From positions 1-64,000 of the forward strand of contig JAEUUZ010000046.1 of NCBI GenBank assembly GCA_016786765.1: 64,000 nucleotides of DNA. Direction: 5' to 3'. A program made the translations under genes and the position numbers. Position 1 is the stretch's first letter. Each line of letters opens with the position of its first letter. The stretch is from Chitinophagales bacterium. Its GTDB lineage: Bacteria > Bacteroidota > Bacteroidia > Chitinophagales > LD1. The notes beneath the pieces were generated by a model. The model ran no database searches. It was not told the origin of the DNA and was given only the letters and a program-made list of their open reading frames with translations. Shown piece after piece: positions 44,731 through 54,207 of this stretch.

Positions 44731-47700
44731 TTATCTCAAAATCACCAATTTCCCAAATCCCTTTTTGAAGTATTTGTCGAAGTTTGAGTTCTGCAAGTAT
44801 TTTGTTGATGATTGCAATTTCTCCATTTCCTTGTTGTTCAAGTTCGTGATTACGCGGTAGAAATACACACCATTCGCCAATACATCGCCATATTCATCGC
44901 GACCGTTCCAAGTGTATTGTGTGATGTTCGTTCCTACATACATCGGTCCCAATTCTTCTTTTGTAATTTCCTTCACCACTTTTCCGGTAATGGTCATAAT
45001 CTGAATCTTCATGTAATCAGGCACTTCTGAACCGGTGATGGTGAATACAAATTTCGTAGAAGTCGAAAACGGATTCGGGTAGTTCAGTACATTACTGATC
45101 ATGGCTTTGTTCACTACCTCAAATGCAATACGGTAATTGTAAAAAATATTACCCTCTTGTTTGATTCCTAAAGGCGAAGAACGGTTATCGCTTTTATCTC
45201 TATCCAAAACAAATAATTCGTACGTTCCATCATTAATCAACTGCGGCTTAAATTCGGCACGTGCTCTGTTATTTTTGGCAATGTTACCTGTGGCCGGGTA
45301 GAAAGTAAGTGTACTATTATCGTATTGGTATTGAACAGGAACGGATTGTCCGGGCATTTTCAGATACACTTTCACTAACGATGTATCGTCAAGTGCTAAG
45401 AATTTGTTTTCATCTTTGAGCGTAATTACAATATTCGGACGAGCAGAAACGATGTCTCCACTTACAATGTGCCGACCGTCAAAGGTGACATCAATGAGCG
45501 GATTAATCCGATCCGGTGTGGTGGAGAAATCCAAAATAGCGTAGTTATTGAAATGGAACTGTTCCAATTGATGTTCTGCATCTTCCGGGTTTGCTTCAAT
45601 CACCATTTTATTCAAACCGGTGTAGGCTCCGTTCAATATTTGTTGTTTAAAATGGAGAATCATAGTATCCAATCCAAGCAGAGAATCTTGTTTAATAATA
45701 TAATCTTGCGTAGTGCCGTTTCCTAAATTACGAATGGTGTATTTGGTCCGTATACTATCCATAGGCACATCGGTTACATTCTCCAACGCAATTTGAATAT
45801 CTAATGAATCGCCCAACGAAATGGTATCTAAGGCCACTTTAAAATAGGCTGCAGGGTTTATGGCAGCCTCCGGAGCTTGCTTGTACAACACTCTCCAATA
45901 GTACAATTGAGCCGGTGTTCTGGTTGTATCGTCTTGCGTAATATAGTTTAAACGGATATACGGGAATTGTTGTGCATTAATAAAGGTAATGGCTGTGTCA
46001 AGTGTGGTAGTCTCCAATAATTTAAACTCTTGATTTAAGCCTGTAATGCCATAAATTTCGATTTTTTGGTTATCGGCCGACTGATTCTCCATCGCATAGT
46101 TTCTCCAATGCACAGAGCCCCATTCAGAAGCCGGTCCAATTTTCACCGATTTCATAGTGCCTTGATTCCATCTACCTAAGAAGGTATAGTCTTTATTTAC
46201 TGCTGAAGTGAAACTAGTTCCTACGGCTTCATCGTGCACAGCAGGGTTGCCTTGCTCACAGAAGAAGGTATAAGGGGCAACTACAGTTCCGCTTTTATAG
46301 TTTGGAAGACTAGTGGCTCCCATACTAACTAATCGTGTAACTAATGCCGGATCCATGGTGGTCCAAACCGGTCTATTATTGGAATACATTACAATATAAT
46401 TTCCTGCAGGAATACTATCTAAAAAGTTAGTAATGACTTTGGACCATGGTATACCTAAACTTGGGTGGTTTCCGGTGATTAAGAAATCGAAGCCGAATTG
46501 ATCGAGTGGTTTATTTGCACAATGATAATTACCATATTTACCAAAGTTGGTTGCGTTAGCTTGACTTGACCAAGGTTGAAACGTTTTACCGTCAATAACC
46601 CCAAATGTAATTCCATTCAAGAACCCGCAACCACCCATACGGAAGCGGTGTTGATTTACGCTATTAAAATCCCATCGTAAATCGGAAGCAGGCATTGGGC
46701 CTCCGGTGGCATCAGCCCATCCACATGTAACATGAATTTCGTAAGCATTTGGAAAGTATTTGAAAATGCGGTCAGCCGAATCGATATACATGAAATCTTG
46801 CGGCATTTTATTCTTCGTATATTGAAAGAAATGGGATTGATTCCAACCCGGATATTCATCTTTAAGGTATAAGAACGAAGTATAATGCCAGTTGAATTTA
46901 TCGGTAGGGGAAACGGAATCTTTACTTACACGCCAATAATACACTGTGCTGTCGCGCATAGTAAGGGAAGGTTGCCAATGTAAAACACCACCTACTTGCG
47001 AAACTAAACCGGTAATCTTGGCCGAAGAGTTGAATAATTCTGTAGTGTCGATTTGGAACTGATATGTTCTTAAAGGCGCAAACGGATTAACTGTAGAAGC
47101 TTTCAGCACTACATTTTGTTTCGGTACAATGGCAAATTCATACGGATGAATCGGTAACACATCGTCTGATTCAATGTAGGTGCTGAACTGTTGAATATTC
47201 CCGTTGTTGGTTTCCGAAAGCTCATCGATATCTAAGTCAGATTCTACTAACAATTGGAACTCGTTTTGGCCGTAGCCTAAGTTGTTTACGCGTGTTGGCA
47301 AACGGAACGTAAACGTGTCTTTGTAATAAGTAGCCGGATATTTATTGAAATAATCGGTAACAATTGGTGTAGCCCCATCATAATAGGTTCTGCGCAATTT
47401 TACTCGAAATGATGTATCGCGAATCGCTCTTCCTAAATTGGTGTTAATAATATTGACTTCGAACGTATCTACACTCGCATTTATAGTTGAAGGAGTGAAA
47501 TACATAGACGTATTATCTATTTCATAATCGGGGATATCATATTGATTTAACTTGATGCCGGGGTCGCCATGAAGGGTCATTTCGTAGGCTACCATTGATG
47601 TAAAATCGCCACCATTACTTAAGGTATCCATTTGAATGGAAGTGCGTTGCAGTGCCTTTCCAAACGATTTATTATAAACGTTCTTATTGAAGTTTTTATA

Positions 47701-49935
47701 AAGATGTGTAGAAAAATTATCGAGGCCGTCAGTTCTGGAAAGACTTGATGTTGCTAGAAAGGCAATTGCTCCTTTGTTTGGAGCAAAAACAAATCTTTCG
47801 GAATAGCCTTGATTTGCATCATGTATGAAACCCGTGAAACAACCATTGGAGATGATTACCGGATATTTACCTTGATTGGTATAGTTTTCCGGTTCGTCAA
47901 CGGATATGTCAAACGCAGTAGTGGCAGCATGTCCGAAGAATGTCATTAAGGAAACACCGGAATCGATTCGTCCTTTGATGACTTGTGAAAGAGTAATGTC
48001 TATAGGTGCAGAAGACGTTTTAAAGTAGGATGTAACATGTGCACCCCAAAAAGTGTCCTGTACAATACCTTTATAATTGTTTAAGTAATCTTTGATCAAA
48101 ACTTGTTCAAACACCTCAATTCCTCCACCAAAATGGAGCACTTGCTTCATCCATTGTTTTTCTAATTTGTTTTGATGTGGGTCGCCAAAAGTACTTTGTT
48201 GCAGTTCGTATTCTTTGATTTTGTTTAAGTAATCGCGAATTTGATAGGGATTTTCGGCTGCCAAACGACCAACAGCTAAAATGGGTCGGTTATTGCCTCT
48301 TTTTCCTGCTAAGAGTACATCAGAACCCGGATAACCAAAGGTTGGAATCAACGATTGGTTGTAAGCATTTACGTTATATAGTGCTGCACCTAGGCGCATT
48401 CTTTGATATTCGCGTCCTTTTCCAATCATGAATAAATACTCAGGTGCATTGGTGCTGCTAAATGTTTGCTCGGCAAAGGCTACAAAGTTTCGAATGGCTA
48501 ATGGCGATTTCGGTACGCCATAACCAAATTGATCGTATAGTTGTTCAATATCGTAAATGCGTGCGATGTATTTTCCAGATGTAGGATTATCTACCTTATC
48601 GCGATATGTTCTGTATTGCTCAACAAAATTATTATTCAAGCTATCCTTCAATAATTTTTTGTGAGTGATAATGAGATAATTTCCTTGGTTGGCCGGCAAA
48701 GAATAATCTGTAAAACTTACGGAATCCATTTTTGTAATCGACACTAATGTAGCCGGCACATCGGCTCTAAGGTAGAATTCGCGGGCATTTGCAGAAGCAG
48801 GATAAATAAACTTCTTCGTTGTTGCGGCTACAGGATCCGTACTTCGTATAATGTATCCGTTGGTTATATCGTACAATAAAGGTTGTGTCCCTGAACTATT
48901 GAACAAGCTTACATCGATACGTTGTTTTGAAGGAGTGGCATCCATTTTGAAGTAAAAAGTGGTAGCATTTCCAAACTCAAACTTTCGCGGATAAATAAGT
49001 TCAGCATAATGAATAATATTTTGTTTGGAACTTACTCCACCACCAGTTTCTTGGAGTCTATAAGTGTTTGAAGCCAGAAGTGATGAAGCGGCAATGTTCT
49101 TTTCTAAACGGGTGAATCTAAATCCGTAATAGTTATCGGTTTGTTGCACCGTGTTATTAAAGGAGCTAACAACATTATGCGGTTCATCGGAACGGCTACC
49201 GAAACCTACGCGTAAAATGGCATTGGGACCTGTGGTGAAAACAGAAACCGTAGGTAAGGCAGATGTTAAAGATGTAGTAGAGCCGGTTGTCCAAGCCGAA
49301 CCCCAACCTTCGCTTTCTTCAAATAATGATTTGAACGTGATATCCGGACCTGAATAGTATGGTTTACCTTCAAAGTAGCTGTTGGTATAGGTTACACGCG
49401 CTGTGTGCCAAAAATAATCTTGCTTTGCAGGCTGTGGAGAAACCGTATCGTTCGGAATCACAACAAAGCGGGCATTGTTTGTACCGGCATTGATGGTTAA
49501 GAAATAGATAGACGTATCTGTAAACAAACTGTGATAGGGGTGAGGTTGAGCCCCAGGTTTGTCGTACAAAACGGAATCAATATCACCAATATTCTTTCGG
49601 CCGTAGAAATCAATATAATCGGTAGTAGTGAGTGGGGTAGAGCCGGTTTGCGAAATAAATATTGGTTCCGCTTTACCGTTGTGATACAAGGCAAATTGCT
49701 GCGGATTAATGGAACTCAAATTCGGAATGTTGGCATTCAATGTAGCGTAGGGAATGCGGTAAATTCCATCGTTGACTACTTTAATTTTGAAATAGGTTTG
49801 ATTATAATTAATCCATTCATTCCCGAAAGGTTGAGCTTGGACTACGATACCCATGGTGCTCACCAAAAACAGCACAGATACTGTTTTACGGAACAAAGAA
49901 TAATAGGCGTTTAATATGGCTGTTAAACAACTCAT
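44731..49935 (-). CDS. Type IX secretion C25 sortase, long PorU/PorU2 type
   Basis: A 1734-residue exported protein, well above the about 1100-1300 residues of typical PorU. Signal sequence at the N terminus. A C25 (gingipain-like) cysteine-peptidase domain at about residues 410-790 carries the His-Cys pair: His669 (FFGHAATTAFD) and Cys699 (ISNGCFTGF). A long beta-rich region (about 800-1620) follows, ending in a FlgD-like Ig domain with the segment YMKIQIMTITGKVVKEI and ANGVYFYRV near 1640-1700. The long form with a C-terminal FlgD-like domain matches the proteins called PorU2. PorU cleaves the sorting domain from cargo and attaches it to lipid. Two bases separate it from the PorV-like gene. 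Confidence 0.85.
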   Translation of the reverse strand: MSCLTAILNAYYSLFRKTVSVLFLVSTMGIVVQAQPFGNEWINYNQTYFKIKVVNDGIYRIPYATLNANIPNLSSINPQQFALYHNGKAEPIFISQTGSTPLTTTDYIDFYGRKNIGDIDSVLYDKPGAQPHPYHSLFTDTSIYFLTINAGTNNARFVVIPNDTVSPQPAKQDYFWHTARVTYTNSYFEGKPYYSGPDITFKSLFEESEGWGSAWTTGSTTSLTSALPTVSVFTTGPNAILRVGFGSRSDEPHNVVSSFNNTVQQTDNYYGFRFTRLEKNIAASSLLASNTYRLQETGGGVSSKQNIIHYAELIYPRKFEFGNATTFYFKMDATPSKQRIDVSLFNSSGTQPLLYDITNGYIIRSTDPVAATTKKFIYPASANAREFYLRADVPATLVSITKMDSVSFTDYSLPANQGNYLIITHKKLLKDSLNNNFVEQYRTYRDKVDNPTSGKYIARIYDIEQLYDQFGYGVPKSPLAIRNFVAFAEQTFSSTNAPEYLFMIGKGREYQRMRLGAALYNVNAYNQSLIPTFGYPGSDVLLAGKRGNNRPILAVGRLAAENPYQIRDYLNKIKEYELQQSTFGDPHQNKLEKQWMKQVLHFGGGIEVFEQVLIKDYLNNYKGIVQDTFWGAHVTSYFKTSSAPIDITLSQVIKGRIDSGVSLMTFFGHAATTAFDISVDEPENYTNQGKYPVIISNGCFTGFIHDANQGYSERFVFAPNKGAIAFLATSSLSRTDGLDNFSTHLYKNFNKNVYNKSFGKALQRTSIQMDTLSNGGDFTSMVAYEMTLHGDPGIKLNQYDIPDYEIDNTSMYFTPSTINASVDTFEVNIINTNLGRAIRDTSFRVKLRRTYYDGATPIVTDYFNKYPATYYKDTFTFRLPTRVNNLGYGQNEFQLLVESDLDIDELSETNNGNIQQFSTYIESDDVLPIHPYEFAIVPKQNVVLKASTVNPFAPLRTYQFQIDTTELFNSSAKITGLVSQVGGVLHWQPSLTMRDSTVYYWRVSKDSVSPTDKFNWHYTSFLYLKDEYPGWNQSHFFQYTKNKMPQDFMYIDSADRIFKYFPNAYEIHVTCGWADATGGPMPASDLRWDFNSVNQHRFRMGGCGFLNGITFGVIDGKTFQPWSSQANATNFGKYGNYHCANKPLDQFGFDFLITGNHPSLGIPWSKVITNFLDSIPAGNYIVMYSNNRPVWTTMDPALVTRLVSMGATSLPNYKSGTVVAPYTFFCEQGNPAVHDEAVGTSFTSAVNKDYTFLGRWNQGTMKSVKIGPASEWGSVHWRNYAMENQSADNQKIEIYGITGLNQEFKLLETTTLDTAITFINAQQFPYIRLNYITQDDTTRTPAQLYYWRVLYKQAPEAAINPAAYFKVALDTISLGDSLDIQIALENVTDVPMDSIRTKYTIRNLGNGTTQDYIIKQDSLLGLDTMILHFKQQILNGAYTGLNKMVIEANPEDAEHQLEQFHFNNYAILDFSTTPDRINPLIDVTFDGRHIVSGDIVSARPNIVITLKDENKFLALDDTSLVKVYLKMPGQSVPVQYQYDNSTLTFYPATGNIAKNNRARAEFKPQLINDGTYELFVLDRDKSDNRSSPLGIKQEGNIFYNYRIAFEVVNKAMISNVLNYPNPFSTSTKFVFTITGSEVPDYMKIQIMTITGKVVKEITKEELGPMYVGTNITQYTWNGRDEYGDVLANGVYFYRVITNLNNKEMEKLQSSTKYLQNSNFDKYFKKGFGKLVILR

Positions 49936-49937
49936 AA

Positions 49938-51053
49938 TTATTCAGTTTTTGTTTTCTTTTTAAAATTCAAGTCGAGGCGGAGCGAAATCACATGCGAGTA
50001 TAATCCGTTGTCTTGTGAGCCGCTTTTCAGGGAAGTGAGATTCGTTAAGGAATAATCAATAGCAATTACTTTTACACGAACACCTGCACCAACACTAGGT
50101 GCAAAGGAGGTTTTACGTTTAAAGTTCTCATCGTAATAGCGCTGGATATTTCCAATGCCTCCTCGGAGATAGCCAATTTTCCAAAGGCTAAGTTCAAGGC
50201 CGCAACTCATGTCCATACTGATCGGCTTTCCGGGTACCAACACATTTCTTTTCCCATCGGTACTGAATTGGAAGTTCACTTCAGGCGTAATGAAGACTTT
50301 ATCTTTGATGTTGATTTCATAGCCACCACCTAACATAATCATAGGTGCCGTTTGCTCCAGTGAGTTTTTCGGTAACTCGTTGTTGGTATTGAGGAGTACT
50401 TGCTTTTCTGCATCAGTGAATGTAAAACGCCAAGCATTAAACGTGGTGCTGATATCGCGTAGCATCAAACCTAAACGCAGTCCTTTTCTCCGATATTGAA
50501 CCCCTAAATCGATTCCAAAGCCGGTAGATTTAGCGAACTTACCTACTTGACGGTATATGATTTTCGCAGAACCACCAATGCTTAAGCCTTTTACTTTCTC
50601 GATTTTTTGCGCGTAATGAAAAAGAAAGGCATAATCGGCAGTTGAAAATGAAGTGATGTTATTATAGTTGATAGAACCGTCAGGGCCTATTAAAAACAGG
50701 GTGTTCGGGATATCATCAATACCAAAGCGGAAAAAAGAAAATCCCACCACCTTATTTTTATTCGCAAATGGAACAGCAAAGGCTCCATAGTCATATTTAG
50801 CAATGCCTGCAAAATATTCGGTGTGCATTAAGCCCACTTGCAGGTTGTTATTGATGTTGGCTAATCCTGCAGGATTGTAGTATCCGGAATAAACATCTTC
50901 AGTAGAGGCGGTTATCGCATTCGACATACCTAAGCCTTTGGCACCAACCCCAATGTTAAGAAACTCGTTACTGTACTTGCGAATTTGCGCCTGAGAAAAT
51001 CCGAAGTGGGAGAGTAGTATGAGAAAGCAAAATAAGTATAGTTTCTGTTTCAT
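49938..51053 (-). CDS. PorV-like outer-membrane barrel (PorV2 type)
   Basis: A 371-residue FadL-family beta-barrel with a signal peptide (MKQKLYLFCFLILLSHFGFSQ). The N-terminal block FLNIGVGAKGLGMSNAITA and YYNPAGLA are shared with PorV/PorQ. PorV escorts T9SS cargo to the PorU sortase, and this gene lies directly upstream of the long PorU gene. The ATG at 51053 is used; the ATG five codons earlier is possible. Confidence 0.85.
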   Translation of the reverse strand: MKQKLYLFCFLILLSHFGFSQAQIRKYSNEFLNIGVGAKGLGMSNAITASTEDVYSGYYNPAGLANINNNLQVGLMHTEYFAGIAKYDYGAFAVPFANKNKVVGFSFFRFGIDDIPNTLFLIGPDGSINYNNITSFSTADYAFLFHYAQKIEKVKGLSIGGSAKIIYRQVGKFAKSTGFGIDLGVQYRRKGLRLGLMLRDISTTFNAWRFTFTDAEKQVLLNTNNELPKNSLEQTAPMIMLGGGYEINIKDKVFITPEVNFQFSTDGKRNVLVPGKPISMDMSCGLELSLWKIGYLRGGIGNIQRYYDENFKRKTSFAPSVGAGVRVKVIAIDYSLTNLTSLKSGSQDNGLYSHVISLRLDLNFKKKTKTE

Positions 51054-51181
51054 CTCATTGAATATCAAAGTATATCAAAATGCTGCAGGCAATAACCTTC
51101 TAAAAATAGTAAAAAAATACAATTTGCCACTGAAGAGTGGATTTAGTCTTCAATTTTTTTTGAATGGAATTCAGGATATAA

Positions 51182-51213
51182 AAAAAGCGCCAATAAGGCG
51201 CTCTTTTTATATC
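51182..51213 (-). terminator. Terminator after rplV
   Basis: AGCGCC / GGCGCT stem (51186-51202) with a TTATT loop and a T run on the minus strand. It ends the ribosomal transcript before the PorV-like gene. Confidence 0.85.
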
Positions 51214-51231
51214 GATAGATTAACAGTTAGC

Positions 51232-51639
51232 TTATGCAGCAGTAACCGGTTCTTTTGTTCCAACTTCCAATTTTACTTGGTTGCTTCTTTTTCTTAAACG
51301 GTATGCTCTACCTTGTGGTGCAGGTAAGAAACGTTTTACTACCGGACCGGCTTCAACCATAACATGTGTTACAAATAATGCGTGATCTTCCGGTTTCAAA
51401 CCTGTTTTCTGCTCCCAGTTGTTGATAGCAGATTTCAACAATTTCTCTAATTTACCTGCTGATTCTTTTTTGTGGAATTTCAAAATAGTTAAAGCTTCCT
51501 CAACTTTTTTTCCACGAATCAAATCCACTACTAATCTCGTTTTACGAGGAGATGTAGGATTGCTATTTAAAACAGCACCAAACTTAGTTTTGTTCGCTTC
51601 TTTACGAGCGTCTGCTGCTACTTTTTTACGATTTGCCAT
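51232..51639 (-). CDS. rplV: 50S ribosomal protein L22
   Basis: A 135-residue L22: LNSNPTSPRKTRLVVDLIRGKKVEEALTIL and the C-terminal RAYRLRKRSNQVKLEV. Its loop lines the nascent-chain tunnel. It is the last gene here; rpsC, which normally follows in the S10 operon, is absent and a terminator follows instead. Confidence 0.97.
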   Translation of the reverse strand: MANRKKVAADARKEANKTKFGAVLNSNPTSPRKTRLVVDLIRGKKVEEALTILKFHKKESAGKLEKLLKSAINNWEQKTGLKPEDHALFVTHVMVEAGPVVKRFLPAPQGRAYRLRKRSNQVKLEVGTKEPVTAA

Positions 51640-51667
51640 GATATCTAAATTTCTTAATTAATTAAAC

Positions 51668-51937
51668 TTATTTTTTCTTGTTACCTCCGTGACCGCGGAA
51701 TTGACGTGTAGGGCTGAATTCACCTAAACGGTGACCTACCATATTCTCGGTTACATAAACAGGAATGAATTTTTGTCCGTTGTGTACAGCGAATGTATGG
51801 CCAATCATATCCGGCAATATCATACTTGGACGAGACCAAGTTTTAATCACTGTTCTTTTTCCACTGGCATTCATTTTCTCAACTTTTTTTCCAAGTTTGA
51901 ATGCTACGTAAGGTCCTTTTTTTATTGATCTACCCAT
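51668..51937 (-). CDS. rpsS: 30S ribosomal protein S19
   Basis: An 89-residue S19 with [35 protein letters not shown] and [17 protein letters not shown]. Contacts the 16S rRNA head. Follows rplB by 25 bp. Confidence 0.98.
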   Translation of the reverse strand: MGRSIKKGPYVAFKLGKKVEKMNASGKRTVIKTWSRPSMILPDMIGHTFAVHNGQKFIPVYVTENMVGHRLGEFSPTRQFRGHGGNKKK

Positions 51938-51962
51938 GATTTATAGTTTTTAGGGATGCTTA

Positions 51963-52787
51963 TTATTTACTTCTTCTGTTCAAAATTAATTTATTCGATG
52001 ATTTCGTGCGGCTACGTGTTTTCAAGCCTTTAGCTTTCAAGCCTTTTCTAGATCTTGGATGACCTCCAGATGCACGTCCTTCACCTCCTCCCATCGGGTG
52101 ATCTACCGGGTTCATCGCTACTGGTCTAGTTCTAGGACGGATACCTAACCAACGTTTACGACCCGCTTTTCCTAATGATTGCAAGTTGTGATCTGAGTTA
52201 GATACTGCCCCGATTGTAGCCAAATTCACTTTCAAGATTTTGCGCGTTTCTCCTGAAGGTAATTTAACGATAACATATCTTTCTTCTTTCGCCATCAATT
52301 GAGCAGAAGTTCCGGCAGAACGAACGATAGTTCCTCCTTTTCCTGAAGTCAACTCGATATTGTGGATTAATGAACCTAATGGAATGTTTTCCAAAGGCAA
52401 TGTATTTCCGATTTCCGGAGCAACTGATTTACCTGAAACGATAACTTGACCAACTTTTACACCTTGTGGAGCGATAACATAACGTTTGTCTCCGTTTGTG
52501 AAGTTTACTAATGCAATAAAGCAAGTTCTGTTTGGATCGTACTCAATTGTTTTAACAGTTCCTTTTACATCGAAGTTATCTCTTTTGAAGTCAATAACAC
52601 GGTAAGTTCTTTTGTGTCCACCACCGGTGTAACGCATAGTCATTTTACCAGAGTTATTTCTACCTCCTGAGCCTCCGATCTTTTTGGTCAAACTTTTTTC
52701 AGGTTTTGAAGCTGTAATCTCTTCAAAGTTGAGCAACGTGGTAAAACGTAAGCTCGGTGTGGTTGGTTTGTACTTTTTAATTCCCAT
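51963..52787 (-). CDS. rplB: 50S ribosomal protein L2
   Basis: A 274-residue L2; conserved [22 protein letters not shown]-type segment near the C terminus (written [13 protein letters not shown] here). L2 sits at the peptidyl-transferase region. Confidence 0.98.
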   Translation of the reverse strand: MGIKKYKPTTPSLRFTTLLNFEEITASKPEKSLTKKIGGSGGRNNSGKMTMRYTGGGHKRTYRVIDFKRDNFDVKGTVKTIEYDPNRTCFIALVNFTNGDKRYVIAPQGVKVGQVIVSGKSVAPEIGNTLPLENIPLGSLIHNIELTSGKGGTIVRSAGTSAQLMAKEERYVIVKLPSGETRKILKVNLATIGAVSNSDHNLQSLGKAGRKRWLGIRPRTRPVAMNPVDHPMGGGEGRASGGHPRSRKGLKAKGLKTRSRTKSSNKLILNRRSK

Positions 52788-52849
52788 TTTCAGTCTCTTT
52801 TTAATATCAGCGGTTTTAGCTCCGCTATAGTTTTAATGAATAAATTTAA

Positions 52850-53140
52850 TTAAACGGTTGCGTAGATATCTAAAGTTTCGCCTTCTTTCAAAGTGATATA
52901 GGCTTTTTTGTAAGCCGATTTGATTCCTTTTGTAAATCCTTTTTTAGTGTAACGCATTTTTGCTTTCCCTGGAATTACAGCTGTATTCACATCCGCAACT
53001 TTAACGTTGTACAATGTTTCAATCGCTTTTTTGATTTCCAAACGGTTTGCATCGCGGTCTACTTTGAAAGTATAACGATTCAATTTGCCTAACTTGTCCG
53101 TTTTTTCGGTAACTAATGGTTTTATGATTATAGCTGACAT
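52850..53140 (-). CDS. rplW: 50S ribosomal protein L23
   Basis: A 96-residue L23 starting MSAIIIKPLVTEKT with the central AIETLYNVKVADVNT block. Docks trigger factor and SRP at the tunnel exit. Follows rplD by 14 bp. Confidence 0.97.
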   Translation of the reverse strand: MSAIIIKPLVTEKTDKLGKLNRYTFKVDRDANRLEIKKAIETLYNVKVADVNTAVIPGKAKMRYTKKGFTKGIKSAYKKAYITLKEGETLDIYATV

Positions 53141-53154
53141 AGCTTATTCAGTTT

Positions 53155-53787
53155 TTAATTGTTAGAAAAGTTCGCCTCCAATGCTTTCACTCCATCTTCG
53201 GTAATCACTAATTTTTGAGCATGCATTACATCAAAGATGTTCACTAAGCGAGCATCTAAGAAGTTTACTTTTGGAAGGTTTCTTGCAGAAAGACCTACAT
53301 TGTTGTTGGCCTCACCAACCAAGAACAATGTTTTGTTCTCAGCGATGTTCAAATTGCTCAATACAGAAATGAATTCTTTAGTTTTTGGAGCTTCGAATTT
53401 GAAAGACTCAACAACGATAAGGTTACCGTTTTGTGCTTTGAAAGACAATGCTGACTTTCTGGCTAAATCTTTAACTTTTTTGTTCAATTTGAAACCATAT
53501 GGGTGTGGTTTAGGACCAAATGCACGACCTCCTCCTTTTACAAGTGGAGAACGCATATCACCTCTACGGGCACCACCAGTTCCTTTTTGACGGAACGCCT
53601 TTTTACCGGAACGAGCAATCTCGTTACGCTCTTTAGATTTGTGTGTACCTTGACGGTTGTGTGCTTGGATTTGACGAACCGATAACCACATTGCGTGCGT
53701 GTTTGGTTCGATGCCGAATACATCATCGGAAAGTTCGATTTCTCTTCCTGTTTCTTTCCCTTGTTGGTTTAATACTTTTACTTTCAT
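53155..53787 (-). CDS. rplD: 50S ribosomal protein L4
   Basis: A 210-residue L4 with the typical GTGGARRGDMRSPLVKGGG and FGPKPHPYGFKLNKK segments. It is the first gene of this transcript: rplC and rpsJ, which normally precede it, are not found upstream. The 53788-54022 gap contains a possible promoter (TTG at about 53862, TATAATTT-like element) but no gene I would call. Confidence 0.97.
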   Translation of the reverse strand: MKVKVLNQQGKETGREIELSDDVFGIEPNTHAMWLSVRQIQAHNRQGTHKSKERNEIARSGKKAFRQKGTGGARRGDMRSPLVKGGGRAFGPKPHPYGFKLNKKVKDLARKSALSFKAQNGNLIVVESFKFEAPKTKEFISVLSNLNIAENKTLFLVGEANNNVGLSARNLPKVNFLDARLVNIFDVMHAQKLVITEDGVKALEANFSNN

Positions 53788-54022
53788 AACTGTTTTTTTG
53801 TTTTATGCTTTCGCAAAAATGAAAACGCTAAATTATAATGGTATAAACTACCAAGGGCTGAAGCGAAATCATTTCAAAGAAAACGGTTGTTTCGGATGCC
53901 TTATCTTTCCAAAACGAGGTGCGAAGCTAATACTTAGTTTCAGATTTCAAAATATTTCTTTTAAAAAAGTAGTATATTAGCTCTAAGACGCTCTCATTTC
54001 TAACGTATTAATAATATAGAAT

Positions 54023-54163
54023 ATGAAAGAATTTATTGTTGCACACCTTGGGGTTATTATTTCTGCAACGGTTGTTGGCCTTTTTGTCGTTTTTGGGATA
54101 TTGTATTACACTACTGATATAGTGGAACGTATCCAGGGGTTTATTGACGATTTGATTGAATAA
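54023..54163 (+). CDS. 46-residue single-span membrane protein
   Basis: A short reading frame, ATG at 54023 and TAA at 54161-54163, coding for 46 residues. Residues about 8-29 are strongly hydrophobic (ending VVFGILYY), followed by a short acidic amphipathic tail (DIVERIQGFIDDLIE), the layout of small bitopic membrane proteins. It stands alone between rplD and the MacB-type permease, in the opposite direction to both. Too short for homology calls; the hydrophobic profile and clean start/stop are the support. Confidence 0.55.
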   Translation: MKEFIVAHLGVIISATVVGLFVVFGILYYTTDIVERIQGFIDDLIE

Positions 54164-54207
54164 GACATTGGGTTCAGCTTATATAGAGGTATAGTTTCAC
54201 TATGCTT

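Noticed and set aside
53819-53980. 53-codon plus-strand frame upstream of rplD
   Set aside because: No domain, and it occupies the likely promoter region of the ribosomal operon; without homology support it is not called.
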